Below are positions 8,401 through 17,117 of a stretch of 64,000 bases of DNA, piece after piece (position 1 is the first letter of the stretch; the number at the start of each line of letters is the position of its first letter). Location: positions 39,020-103,019 of the forward strand of contig CAIURC010000158.1 of the NCBI GenBank assembly GCA_903901425.1, written 5' to 3'. Below the pieces are notes generated by a model, which did not search any database, was not told the origin of the DNA, and saw only the letters and a program-made list of their open reading frames with translations. The DNA comes from an uncultured Spartobacteria bacterium (GTDB taxonomy: Bacteria; Verrucomicrobiota; Verrucomicrobiia; Chthoniobacterales; Chthoniobacteraceae). The position numbers were made by a program, and so were the translations under genes.

Positions 8401-11400
8401 GGTCACCGTGGAGGACATCGGGCGGGACAGGGTGACGAGCACGGAGGCTGCGGGATCGGTTTCCTGGAAGGTGCTGCCAGTGCTGGCAAAGGAAACAAAG
8501 GCGGTGGAAGCCGCCGAATCGTCGTCCACGATGGAGTAGGTGAACTGTTTGAAGGTCCCAAGGGCAGCTCCGGAAGGATTGCGGAGAACGACAACGAGGT
8601 TGTCGAGTGGTTCCAGAGCGTTGTCGTTCAGGATCTGGAGGGTGATGGGTTGGGTTTGTTCGCCCGGTTGAAAGGTGAGCGTGCCGGCTGGAAGCAGGAA
8701 ATCGATGCCAGACCCCTGAGCCGTGGAGTTCGAGCTGTCGCGGACAATCAATTCAGGGCCGCTGTTGGCGGTGACGCCGACATACAGCATCCGGCCCCGG
8801 TACCCGCTGTCCTCCCGGAGCATGAGGCCCGCCCGTGCGCCCGATGCACCACCGGAGAGCGAGGTGAGTTTCGCCACGATCTGGAAATCGCCGGAAACCG
8901 GGGTGGCCGCGAAATGGCATTCGTCTTGGGAGGAGGAATTGATCCCCGCACCGGAACCGGTGACAGTGTAGGTGGGGGCTGTGAAGGAGACGCTTCCTTC
9001 CTCGTTCACAAAGCCGATGGTCCGTCCCTCGAGAGTCGGATTCGGCTGCGAGCTGATAGAAAGCTGTTCGAATGCTGCGGTGGCAATCAGGCCGTCGGAC
9101 TGTGCGGAGACGGCGAGTCCTGCGAGCAGGTTGGGAGGGAATGGAAGAGACTGGGGTTTTCCGATGGGAGCCCAGGAAAGCCCGTCCCGGGAGACATCCG
9201 CGGTAAAGAGATTGCCCGTGCGCTGGATCCGGAGCCAGGCGGGCCGAGAGGTGAGGGTGAGGTTGGTGGGATTGGTTCCGTTGCTTCCTGCTGTGGACCG
9301 CACCAGAAGCTGGGCGGAGTTGGCCGGGGTGACAGCCGCCGTGACGTGCCGGGCATTCGCTGCGGATGTTTCACGAAACATCACGGCAGCCCGGGCCCCG
9401 GAATTGGAGTTGTCATGGGTCAGTATCCGGGCGGTCAGTGTGCAGTTGGCGGAGTTGGTGATGGGGAACCAGAGGTAGTGGAAGGCATCTGCGGTTCCGC
9501 CAATGTCCGCACCGGCTCCGGTGACCGTGTAAACACCCGAAGTGACCGAGCTGGAACCTGCGGCGCCCGGGGTGCCGATATCGGCGGAGGTGGATGCGCC
9601 CGTCGTGCCGCCCGCGGAAAGCCCGGTGACCGCGACGTTGTCGAACGTTGCAGTGGAAAGGGAGCCGGCGATTTTGGAGGAAACCGCGATGCCCGCGAGG
9701 TAGCTGGTGCTGGACATTGCGACGGTCTGTGCGGAACCGAGGGTGGTCCATGTCACGCCGTCCGCGGAATGCTGCACAGTAAAGGAGTTCGAAACGCGGT
9801 TGATCCGCAGCCAGTACGGCAACAAAGCGCCGCTGGTGGAGGTGGCGGCGCGTGTGCCCGAATCCACGAAATAATCCACGGTGACGGGTGTTGTGGCCGG
9901 CGTGGCCAGGGAAACCGGGATGCTGAGGGTGCCCACGGACTCCGGTCCTGAATCGCCGGATGCGAGGAATCCGACGGTCTGAGGGTTGGATTCGTCGTCC
10001 GCAATCAGGAGCACCGCGCTGGGGCCGCGGGAGTAAGCGCCTGGAGCGAGGTCGAGGGAAATGGTTTCGGTGCCTTCGACCAGCGTGTCGTTGGTGATCG
10101 CGACTGGGATGTCGGCTCCCGGCGACCCTGCGGGGATTGTGACCGAGCCCGAGAGTGCGGTGTAGTCGGTTCCGGCAGTGGCGGTGCCACTGGTGGTGTA
10201 TTGGACCGTGAGCGCGCTGGCGGTGCTGCCTGTGCGGGCGACGTAAAACTTGAGCGGCGAGGCGGCGGTTCCCTCGGTGGCAGTTGAACTGCCGGAGGTC
10301 CCAACCTGTGCATCGACGTACACGGTGGGACGCTCATCGTCCCGCAGCCAGAGGGAGGCAAACGTGGTCGGTGCAAAGCTCGTGTAGGCGGCGCTGGGGG
10401 TGAGGGTCAGGGTGACCGATTCGAGTTCCTCGGCCTCCGTGTCGTTCACGGGAGTGATCACGATATCCTTGGTGACCGTGGCTCCGTTGTTGAGAGTCAC
10501 CGTCGTGCCGGTCGCCGAGTTGCCAGTGCCGGTGACCGTGTAATCCGTCGTCAACAGCGCAGTGCCGCCGAGCGTGAATGCGACCGGCAGCGATCCCGTC
10601 CCTGTGCCGCCCCGGACCGTGATGCGAAACGTGCCATTGGTGGCAGGTTCGGAACCACTGGAGAGCGGGATCACGTCCACCGAGGGGAGTGTTCCCGGGG
10701 CATCGGCGATCGTCACCGTGGCGGAAATGGAAGAACCGAGAATGTAGTTGGTGCTTCCGGAGCCGAGGGAGAGCACCACCGATTCCGGTCCTTCGCCCAG
10801 AGTGTCGTACCGGGGCAGGATGGTGATGCTGGCCTGTGTTGCGCCCGCAGGGATCACGACGGAGCCCGGCAGCGCTTCGTAATCGGTGCCATGCAGCGCA
10901 GCGATCCCTGGGCTGGGCGGGCCGTAGACTGCATAAAACACCGTGAGCGGAAGGGTGATGTCCCCGGTACGCGTCACCACAAAGGTGCCGGTGTCCGCCA
11001 CGGCGCCTGGCGCGGAGAGATCCACTTCCGTGGCCGCAGGGTCAGAGGCCACAACAGAAACCACCTGCAGATCGTCATCGATCAGGCTGGCAGAAACCGA
11101 GCTCGCAGCGGGTTCAGCCAGAAAGCTGGCTCCGGTCGCGATCGAGATCTTGACTGTTTCCAGTGGCTCCGAAGTTTGGTCGTTTACGGGCTGGATCGGG
11201 AGAATGGCCGAAGATGTGCCCGCGGGAATGAGCAGTGTGCCGGACAAAGGTTCATAGTCCGTTCCGGCGGTGGCGGTGCCAGAGACCGAATAGGTGACGG
11301 AGAGGGCGGCACTGGTCGGGCCAGTTCGTGAAAACGTGATCTGTGCCGGTGAACCGGAGTTTTCGACTGTGGTTTCGCGAGCGAGGGCGAGGGAGACTTT

Positions 11401-14265
11401 CGGGAGCGCGGAATCGTCATCTTGAATAACCACGGTGGCGGCAGACTGCGGGCCGACGAGGTAGCCGTTGCCCGGGCCGAGTTGGAGGATCACCGTTTCT
11501 GGCCCCTCCTGTGCAGTGTCCACGACCGGAGTGACCAGAACCTCCAGAGCGCTGGCGCCGGCTGGGATGGTGAAGGAGTTGAAGCCCTGGCTGGCGGTGA
11601 CGGTATCTGGGACGAGCGTGTAATCCGTCGTTTTGGTGGCGGTACCCAGCGGGGCATTGACATTGACCGTGAGCGGCTGGGAGTTGTCTCCGGAACGGGT
11701 GAGGGTGAATTTCCCGGGAGTGACCGGAGCAAGTTCGCCTGCGGACGGGCCTGTGGGGGTGATTTCGACAACGGGAGTCGGGGCGGCCTCGAAGTTGGCT
11801 CCGGCTGCACTGGGACCAACGGGAATGGAGTTGTTGAACAGTTCGCTGAAGGAATAGCCGTAAAGGAGCGGGGTCAGCGTGTAGGTGTTGGCCGATAGGT
11901 TGGGGATGGTGAAATCTCCATCCGCGTCGGTAACCACTCCGTTGGCGCCGTTGGCGGTGACCACCACATCCTGGAGGCCCCGGCCCTGAAGCGTGACCCG
12001 GCCCGAGATGGTAAACCGGCCGTTTCCGTTGCCCACGGTGATCAGGCGGGTCCGCGTGGTGGTGCCCCCGCGCATGTCGCTCGCGGTGCAGCTCACCGCG
12101 TAAATTCCCGCGGCGGAAAACGTGCGGGTGATCACCGGGGAATTGCCGGAAACCAGTTTGACCGCGGAATCTCCAAAGTGCTGCCAGTAGTACGCGAGGG
12201 GATCCCCGTCCGGATCGGAGGCGGCGGCGGTGAGAGTGACCGTGGTGCCTACGGGAACCACCTCGGACGAGGCAGCCAAGGAAAGGGAGGGCGGCTGGTT
12301 CCCGGGAAACTGACCGAACTGCACCACCAGATCGGCGTACCGCGGGTTTTCGTTGACGGCAACGGTCGTGATGTGGATTCCGGCTTCCCGGTCGGAGAAG
12401 GTGTTGCCGAGGGCGATGGGTGCGTCCTCCTTGAGGAAGGGGGAGCCCGGGGTGCAGTCAATCCGCTGGAGGTTTCCGCCGGAACCGTTGGGGAACCGCC
12501 ATCCGAGCAGGACCCCGTTTTTGACCCAGGGATTCGTGTCGAAAAGGGAGCGGACTTCCCCCCAGTAGGTGCGCTGGGCGTCCTTTACGATGGTGAACGC
12601 GTAGCGCTGTCCGGGCACCAGGGTGGCCTGGTCAAACGCGTGGAGCCGGTACTGGCCGGACTGGGAGATGGATTGGACAAAAGCGGGGGTCAGCCATTTG
12701 ATCTGAGACTTGGCTTGGGAGTTGTAGTGGCCGGCCGGGAACGAGCCGGAGTTTCCCATGTTGTCGTAGGGATCTCCGTACTCCGAATTGGTGCCGGCTC
12801 CGATTGCGCTCGTTCCGGCTGTGTCCCAGAAGTTGGAATGGCCGAGTCCGAAGCAATGTCCGATTTCATGGGCCCACACGCCGGAGTTGTCGCTGCGCAT
12901 CCAGACGCTGCTGCCGCCGCCCAGCCCGCCATAGGAGCCCGGGCCGCCGTTGTGCCGGACCACAATGCAGTCGTAGTCGTTCGAGTCGAACCCGAGCTTC
13001 CGGGCCTCCTCACGGGCATGGCTGTGCTCAAGACCTTCGCCATCGATGTCACCCCCGTTCGAGGTGTCCCGATTGATGTACCAGGCCTCGTTGTGCGGAA
13101 GTTTGATGGGGGGCGATACCGCACCCACCAGTGTGAGCCGGCCAAACGAGGATTTCGCGTAAAAATCCGCCACATCCCGCAGGACATTGTACAGGGCGGC
13201 CTCCGTGGACGGGACGCCGTTCTGGTCCGCGTAAGTTGTTGGAATGGCCAGGACCCGGATGGTTCCCAAGGCCGGCGTCGGAGCGGAGGGAAGCAGTCCG
13301 GTGAAGCCCGTAGCGCCCCCGGTCACCCCCTCGCCCATCAGCAGGGTCTGGTTGTACGGGTCAATGTGCATCTGGCCGCAGAGCTGGACCAGTTCCGTGG
13401 CCGTCTCCACCATCGGCGTCTGCTCGGTCACCGCCGCGCCCTGTGAAAGTTCCGCCGCCGGCGCTATTTCGCCAGAGATCGGGCAAACAGATACCACGGG
13501 TTTGTCCGCGGCTGGCACTTCCCCCACCTCCAGCGTCCGGGATGGCCGCTCGTTCACCGCCATGTCGCTTCCGACCGCCACGCCGTTCAAAGAGGCGCCC
13601 GGCACCCACCGCAGTTCCTGGGCACGCCGGCCGTACACACGCGCCGTGTAGGTCTTGCCGTCCTGAAACTGGACCTTCCGAATGGGGAGCCCGTCCGATT
13701 TCTGGCCCTGCTCCGGAACACCCTGGTAAACGCGAATCGTTCCCACATTGTTCACGCGCTTCTCCAAGACCTCCGTGACCGACTCCGGCAACGCTTGGCG
13801 GACCACCATCGGCACCGCTTCCTCAAGAGCCCGTTTCGGGTCACTGATGATCACCGAACGGAACGCCGGCAGACGGGCCTGAGCGAGGGCCACGCCCCGG
13901 GCCTCAAGCGGCTTCCGCTTTTCCGGAGGCGCCGCAAGGTATTCCGCCGCCCACTGGTAAAAGGCGGCACTCGGCGCGTCCTGAACTACCCCGGCCTGCC
14001 GGATGGCCGCGGCCTGACCGGCCGAAAACGGGCCGCGCACCGCCACGGATTTGGTGGAAAGATTGGGAGTGCGTGATGGCGCCGGAGGCGCCTCGACCTG
14101 AAGCGGCAGGGCTTGGGCCTTCGGTTGCATGGCCGCAGGCGGGCGCCCATCCTCCTGCGTCCTGTCTGCCGGGGACCGGTCATCGAACACAAACGTGGCG
14201 AGCCAGCCGACGCCGAGGGCGGCGGAGACGACGAGCAACGGGCGGACAAACCGGGAGGCGGTCAT
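5428..14265 (-). CDS. giant secreted metzincin-type metalloprotease with nine Calx-beta domains, 2945 aa
   Basis: Signal or anchor segment at residues 8-27 (RPLLVVSAALGVGWLATFVF), then a propeptide-like region to about 330. The catalytic domain carries HEIGHCFGLGH with zinc ligands H466, H470 and H476 and catalytic E467, the metzincin HExxHxxGxxH motif. Next come a PKD-like domain (about 655-745), a carboxypeptidase-regulatory-like domain (745-830), and Calx-beta domains, most ending in DDD/DDE/DND: 835-950, 950-1063, 1065-1187, 1190-1310, 1312-1420, a sixth split around 1422-1468 and 1848-1912, then 1913-2027, 2028-2138 and 2138-2252. A PKD-like domain (2255-2347), two concanavalin/DUF1349-like modules (2350-2716), another PKD-like domain and a C-terminal region with a Ca-binding-like DPDGDGFSNLAEF motif follow. 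It is probably an exported, calcium-stabilised surface protease or adhesin; substrate unknown. Boundaries are approximate. Confidence 0.9.
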   Translation of the reverse strand: MTASRFVRPLLVVSAALGVGWLATFVFDDRSPADRTQEDGRPPAAMQPKAQALPLQVEAPPAPSRTPNLSTKSVAVRGPFSAGQAAAIRQAGVVQDAPSAAFYQWAAEYLAAPPEKRKPLEARGVALAQARLPAFRSVIISDPKRALEEAVPMVVRQALPESVTEVLEKRVNNVGTIRVYQGVPEQGQKSDGLPIRKVQFQDGKTYTARVYGRRAQELRWVPGASLNGVAVGSDMAVNERPSRTLEVGEVPAADKPVVSVCPISGEIAPAAELSQGAAVTEQTPMVETATELVQLCGQMHIDPYNQTLLMGEGVTGGATGFTGLLPSAPTPALGTIRVLAIPTTYADQNGVPSTEAALYNVLRDVADFYAKSSFGRLTLVGAVSPPIKLPHNEAWYINRDTSNGGDIDGEGLEHSHAREEARKLGFDSNDYDCIVVRHNGGPGSYGGLGGGSSVWMRSDNSGVWAHEIGHCFGLGHSNFWDTAGTSAIGAGTNSEYGDPYDNMGNSGSFPAGHYNSQAKSQIKWLTPAFVQSISQSGQYRLHAFDQATLVPGQRYAFTIVKDAQRTYWGEVRSLFDTNPWVKNGVLLGWRFPNGSGGNLQRIDCTPGSPFLKEDAPIALGNTFSDREAGIHITTVAVNENPRYADLVVQFGQFPGNQPPSLSLAASSEVVPVGTTVTLTAAASDPDGDPLAYYWQHFGDSAVKLVSGNSPVITRTFSAAGIYAVSCTASDMRGGTTTRTRLITVGNGNGRFTISGRVTLQGRGLQDVVVTANGANGVVTDADGDFTIPNLSANTYTLTPLLYGYSFSELFNNSIPVGPSAAGANFEAAPTPVVEITPTGPSAGELAPVTPGKFTLTRSGDNSQPLTVNVNAPLGTATKTTDYTLVPDTVTASQGFNSFTIPAGASALEVLVTPVVDTAQEGPETVILQLGPGNGYLVGPQSAATVVIQDDDSALPKVSLALARETTVENSGSPAQITFSRTGPTSAALSVTYSVSGTATAGTDYEPLSGTLLIPAGTSSAILPIQPVNDQTSEPLETVKISIATGASFLAEPAASSVSASLIDDDLQVVSVVASDPAATEVDLSAPGAVADTGTFVVTRTGDITLPLTVFYAVYGPPSPGIAALHGTDYEALPGSVVIPAGATQASITILPRYDTLGEGPESVVLSLGSGSTNYILGSSISATVTIADAPGTLPSVDVIPLSSGSEPATNGTFRITVRGGTGTGSLPVAFTLGGTALLTTDYTVTGTGNSATGTTVTLNNGATVTKDIVITPVNDTEAEELESVTLTLTPSAAYTSFAPTTFASLWLRDDERPTVYVDAQVGTSGSSTATEGTAASPLKFYVARTGSTASALTVQYTTSGTATAGTDYTALSGSVTIPAGSPGADIPVAITNDTLVEGTETISLDLAPGAYSRGPSAVLLIADDESNPQTVGFLASGDSGPESVGTLSIPVSLATPATTPVTVDYFVDSGTRAATSTSGALLPYWLRINRVSNSFTVQHSADGVTWTTLGSAQTVAMSSTSYLAGIAVSSKIAGSLSTATFDNVAVTGLSAGGTTGASTSADIGTPGAAGSSSVTSGVYTVTGAGADIGGTADAFHYLWFPITNSANCTLTARILTHDNSNSGARAAVMFRETSAANARHVTAAVTPANSAQLLVRSTAGSNGTNPTNLTLTSRPAWLRIQRTGNLFTADVSRDGLSWAPIGKPQSLPFPPNLLAGLAVSAQSDGLIATAAFEQLSISSQPNPTLEGRTIGFVNEEGSVSFTAPTYTVTGSGAGINSSSQDECHFAATPVSGDFQIVAKLTSLSGGASGARAGLMLREDSGYRGRMLYVGVTANSGPELIVRDSSNSTAQGSGIDFLLPAGTLTFQPGEQTQPITLQILNDNALEPLDNLVVVLRNPSGAALGTFKQFTYSIVDDDSAASTAFVSFASTGSTFQETDPAASVLVTLSRPMSSTVTVDFATADGSATAGADYTAVSGSLSFAPGETVKAIQIPVLQDLLTESTETVAVSLSNPVGVQLGTLNAHSLQIKDDEFPTLTVTATDPDASESGDPGAFTLVRTGSIAQALTVSFALSGTASFSTDYSSIPPLVTIPAGEPSVTVTLSPIQDSNNEGTESVTLTVTANAAYQIGSPNSATVRIADDDRSTVQISAPVATASETPGQTGQFLVTRSEPTTASLTVSLAVSGTATSGTDYTSSPATFTSLTFAAGESAKTVSIQPVDDLLTEPTEFVLASLNTGAYDIGANAFASIQIIDNDLPPTLFITSPAAAGFRLPEGQGAILRASVTDDGLPQPLSFTWSQVAGPGTAQIESPSQTETAVTFSAPGTYILQLSATDGQFTVSDQVSLVYGSAIAPADWITQDLGPSSSRRGQTLQLGSTFTLAGTGAGYTASADAAHVDLRSVDGDSSVTARLTSAPATASFAGLTLRDALPRGARRAVLGFVPGTGLQFRTRATVSTVDTVTTQAGVTLPLWLKLERNATTQTVTASYASDVAGVPGPWQTLGTPAATSMDNRALGGLTVTSNSASSTATAVFDSVTVSPDTLSPTFVSEDANTTPSLAGSASLSNGVYTVAGGPNGYFHGWQYSGDLMVTAKHASATSGAGSAISGIRISENIETGAYAQMGRIPTGSYSGFLWRSIAGGNGGGVPTFTGAVRWIRIIRRGNSITAFHAPDVSGAPGVWAQVGQPQTVIMTTPVLVGFYVDNATGVGLNTVTFSNLSIVPLNTAPVISFTTPVPNALSPVALQASVVDDSLPVPARVTTAWNLVSGPGPAFFSAPIALHSSFRVGAAGSYTLRLSADDGGLPTFRTLDVSATLSPYDAWAAAYWPLSGFASSSFSDPLADPDGDGFSNLAEFALNSQPNSGNGDPVSFEEVEVDGLGYLRISIPRNPAATGLSFQLEAKDQIDSASGWTPVSAVVEHDSPSLLQLRDTVPVDYRNSRFLRVRISNP

Positions 14266-14440
14266 GATGGAAGGGGGGGGAATCCGCGGAATACCGCACT
14301 GCAGTCATGGAGCAGCGTTTTCCGTGCCGAGCCCCAACACTAGATCGATTCTTATAAATCCATCAATCAGGAAAACCGAACCGCGTTCCGCGCGCCTGAT
14401 TGGAGTCGGCGTTCATCCGCCGGGAGCCAGCCCACCCGGG

Positions 14441-15304
14441 TCACGGCGCCGGGACCATGCCAGTGCTCGTCAGCCACTGGATGAAACCCGTCTGCCAAGC
14501 ATCCCACATGGGCCCTTTGTACCCGTTTAATCCATGCCCGCCCGAAGGCAGCTCCAACAGCTGGGCTTCCACGCCGACAGCCTTCAAAGCCGTGTACAGG
14601 TTCCGGCTATTGGCAACCGTCACCACGCGGTCATCCACCGCATGCGCGAGAAAGGCGGGCGGCGTCTGGGCGTTGATCTGTTTTTCAGCGGAAAAACGCG
14701 CCCTGATTTCGGCCGAGGGCGCTTCGCCCAGCAGCCGCTGGCGGGACCCGGAATGCGCCTCGGACTCCATGCTGACGACCGGATAGATCAGGACTTGGAA
14801 ATCCGGCCGGGAACTTGCGCGCTCCACTGGATCTGGCGCGGCTGGATCACCGGGCTCCCACTGGACACCGGCGGTGGATGCGAGGTGACCCCCTGCGGAA
14901 AACCCCATGATCCCGATCCGGTCTGCCTTGAGGCTCCAGACGGCGGCATGGGCGCGCACGGTGCGCAGAGCCCGCCGGGCATCCAGAAGGGGCACCTCGC
15001 AACGTCCGGCGGGCAGCCGGTACTCGAGCACCGCACCGGTGATTCCGTGCCCGTTCAACCACTTGGCAATCCCGTGCCCCTCCGCCTCGCGAACCAGTCC
15101 TCCGTAGCCGCCGCCGGGACAGATCACCACGGCCGTTCCGTTCGGAGTTTGAGGCCGGTGCACGGTCAAGATGGCATCTGCCTCCTCGAATTTTCCGCTG
15201 CCGACCGGGGCTTTTCCGGACCAGAGCAGGAGTTTTTCAGGTTCTGCGGCTGTCAGGACAAGCGCAGGGAGGAGAACGAAACAAAGGAAAACAAACCTTT
15301 TCAT
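14441..15304 (-). CDS. secreted alpha/beta hydrolase (BD-FAE/acetylxylan-esterase-like)
   Basis: 287 aa with a signal peptide (MKRFVFLCFVLLPALVLTAA). The oxyanion-loop stretch VVICPGGGYGGL, the nucleophile elbow GFSAGGHLAS, a later DDRVV (Asp) and GGHGLNGYKG (His) form a complete Ser-Asp-His triad. The fold and order match the small secreted carbohydrate esterases often annotated as xylanase-associated acetyl esterases. The likely role is deacetylation of plant or algal polysaccharide outside the cytoplasm; substrate is inferred. It lies 175 bp upstream of the start of the giant protease gene and 42 bp from the lipoprotein gene, all on the minus strand. Confidence 0.85.
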   Translation of the reverse strand: MKRFVFLCFVLLPALVLTAAEPEKLLLWSGKAPVGSGKFEEADAILTVHRPQTPNGTAVVICPGGGYGGLVREAEGHGIAKWLNGHGITGAVLEYRLPAGRCEVPLLDARRALRTVRAHAAVWSLKADRIGIMGFSAGGHLASTAGVQWEPGDPAAPDPVERASSRPDFQVLIYPVVSMESEAHSGSRQRLLGEAPSAEIRARFSAEKQINAQTPPAFLAHAVDDRVVTVANSRNLYTALKAVGVEAQLLELPSGGHGLNGYKGPMWDAWQTGFIQWLTSTGMVPAP

Positions 15305-15346
15305 AAGGGGTGAAAAGCGGCGGGCGATTCCGTTTCAGGACTGGAC

Positions 15347-15844
15347 TCAGCGTTGGGCCGCCGGGCTGGAAGCGGGACCGGCCACCGGCGGCCCGGAACG
15401 CTCGGCACTCTCACGCATCGCTTTCAAAAGCCGCCGGTATTCCCGGTTGAACACGCCCACCCGCCGGGAAACATCCTGGGAGGAGTCCTCGCCCCGGACC
15501 GAGAACGGCAGAATGTCCACCCGGTATTTTTTTTCGCCCACGGGCCGGAACATGACCAAAACCCGCTCCTGGGAGGGGCTTTCGTTCCAGTTGCCGTACA
15601 TGACCTCGTCGACCGGCCTGGACCGGCGCTGAAAGGTGATGGAATCCGCGTTTTGACCGACCCAGCCGAACCCGGCGGCGGTGAAGGCGGTTCGGGCAGC
15701 GTCAGTGACCTCCTCTGGCGTGGCTGCCGGCAGGACCGTGCTGGCCGCCGGATACTCCGAGTTGTACAGGGCGCATCCGGAAAAAGCAGCCAACCCGGAT
15801 GCGGCAAGGCCGACGGTGAAGAGAAGGGAACGGAAACTTTTCAT
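15347..15844 (-). CDS. hypothetical lipoprotein, 165 aa
   Basis: The N-terminus MKSFRSLLFTVGLAASGLAA is followed by FSGC, a lipobox whose Cys at about residue 24 would be lipidated. The mature part is a small alpha/beta domain with no family I recognise: helix (TPEEVTDAARTAFTAAGF), then strands (SITFQRRS, VLVMFRPVGEKKYRVDILPF) and a long amphipathic helix ending near ERSGPP. Its ATG overlaps the stop of maf by 4 bp, so it is translationally coupled as the last gene of a four-gene set. Probably an outer-membrane lipoprotein; role unknown. Confidence 0.75.
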   Translation of the reverse strand: MKSFRSLLFTVGLAASGLAAFSGCALYNSEYPAASTVLPAATPEEVTDAARTAFTAAGFGWVGQNADSITFQRRSRPVDEVMYGNWNESPSQERVLVMFRPVGEKKYRVDILPFSVRGEDSSQDVSRRVGVFNREYRRLLKAMRESAERSGPPVAGPASSPAAQR

Positions 15845-16425
15845 GGGTTAGGAAAAACGCCGCGGGAAGCGAGTCTGGGCACCAGATCCTCCATGGGCAT
15901 GCCGATGACATTGGTTCTCAGCCCGGAGATGGCGGCAATGAGTTCTGTGGACTCCTCCTGCGCTGCATAGGCGCCGGCCTTGTCGAGCGGCTGGATCCGG
16001 TCGAGGTAGCGGCGCCGGGCCCCGGCATCGAGGGAATGGAAGGTGACGGTTGAAACGGAGGCAAAGGAGTCCTCCCAGCCGGCGGTTTCCGAGCGGAGGA
16101 CGACGCCGGAAAAAACCTGGTGAGACCGTCCGTTGAGCCGTTCCAACATCCGCTCTGCCTCCGGCATGTCGCAGGGCTTGCCCAGGACATGGCCATCAAA
16201 GGCCACCAGCGTGTCGACGCCCAACACCACGGCATCCGGGCGCTGCGCGGACACGGCCCGGGATTTGAGGCGCGCATTGAGCAGCACAATCTCGGCGGGA
16301 TCCATGCCACGCGGCGCCACCTCCTCCACCTCGGCTGGAACCGCTTCGAAATCGAAACGCCACTCCGAAAGCAGATCGCGGCGTCTGGGCGAGCTTGAAG
16401 CCAGGATGAGGACGGGCCTGTTCAC
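15841..16425 (-). CDS. maf: Maf-family nucleotide pyrophosphatase
   Basis: 194 aa. LILASSSPRRRDLLSEW at the N-terminus is the Maf signature (LASxSPRRxxLL), followed by VVLGVDTLVAFDGHVLGKP (catalytic Asp region) and LNGRSHQVFSGVVL, all in usual order. Maf/YhdE proteins hydrolyse dTTP/UTP or modified pyrimidine triphosphates, giving house-cleaning of the nucleotide pool; some members affect septum formation. Length is normal for the family. The start overlaps the stop of the upstream DUF4412 gene by 4 bp and the stop overlaps the lipoprotein start by 4 bp. Confidence 0.93.
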   Translation of the reverse strand: MNRPVLILASSSPRRRDLLSEWRFDFEAVPAEVEEVAPRGMDPAEIVLLNARLKSRAVSAQRPDAVVLGVDTLVAFDGHVLGKPCDMPEAERMLERLNGRSHQVFSGVVLRSETAGWEDSFASVSTVTFHSLDAGARRRYLDRIQPLDKAGAYAAQEESTELIAAISGLRTNVIGMPMEDLVPRLASRGVFPNP

Positions 16426-17117
16426 GGATTTGGAACTGCAGCCTCTTCCCGGTACTCTTTCGGCACTTGGAAAAGCTGGGCTGGGATCGGCTCCTCGCTG
16501 GCTGAAACAAACTCGAGCACGGCCTTGATCTTTTCGAACTGGAGTTCCGTCTTCAGAACCAATCCCGGAAAATCCTTGGGCGAGGGCAGCCCCACCCCGC
16601 CCGCGAGCAGCGCACCCGCAGCCGAGACTGGCTCCAGCGCGCCGCGCACCTTGTCCGCCATGGGATGCCGGGTAGCCACCCAGTACTTCGCCGAAATTTT
16701 ACCATGCGAAGCCGTGTAGATCTCGCATTCATGCTCGCCGAGGGTCTCCTTCGTCCCCGTGACCACGGGTTTCAAATCCCCACCCGAAGCGGGTTCTGCG
16801 GCAGGCAGGTTGCTTCGGAGCCTGTCGGAGTCCAGACGTCCGCGGACAAAGACGCGGCGGGCATGGAGCAGGGTCAGCACTTCGCCGGAACCGGCATCGG
16901 CAATCGAGCTCACCTGCCCGGCAAAGTCGGTCCGGACACTGTTGCCCTTGAACTTCAGGGTTACCGTGCCGTTCTGCATGTCGCCGGACATTTTTTGCAC
17001 CAGCACCAAATCCGCGTGGAGCGCAGGCGCGGCTCCCGCCAGAATGGCCAGAATGATCCCGCCAACAGCCGCAAGGCCGGCGGAAAAACGGAACAGCGAA
17101 GGTGAGCTCTGCCTCAC
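16422..17117 (-). CDS. secreted DUF4412-type protein, 231 aa
   Basis: Signal peptide-like N-terminus (about residues 8-36, LFRFSAGLAAVGGIILAILA), then a domain resembling DUF4412: VLVQKMSGDMQNGTVTLKFK, a Ser-Ile-Asp/Ala strand, and TKETLGEHECEIYTAS followed by AKYWVATRHP. The pattern of a secreted protein measuring a KMSG... then ...G-x-x-C-E-x-(Y/W) core is found in lipoprotein-carrier-like folds. Function unknown; possibly periplasmic binding of a lipid or peptide. It overlaps the aldo/keto reductase stop by 4 bp and the maf start by 4 bp. Confidence 0.7.
   Translation of the reverse strand: MRQSSPSLFRFSAGLAAVGGIILAILAGAAPALHADLVLVQKMSGDMQNGTVTLKFKGNSVRTDFAGQVSSIADAGSGEVLTLLHARRVFVRGRLDSDRLRSNLPAAEPASGGDLKPVVTGTKETLGEHECEIYTASHGKISAKYWVATRHPMADKVRGALEPVSAAGALLAGGVGLPSPKDFPGLVLKTELQFEKIKAVLEFVSASEEPIPAQLFQVPKEYREEAAVPNP

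Noticed and set aside
8650..9951. Plus-strand gene opposite the giant protease (also 12178-13446 and others)
   Set aside because: GC-rich mirror frames of a well-supported Calx-beta protein; their peptides show no fold and low-complexity Gly/Arg.
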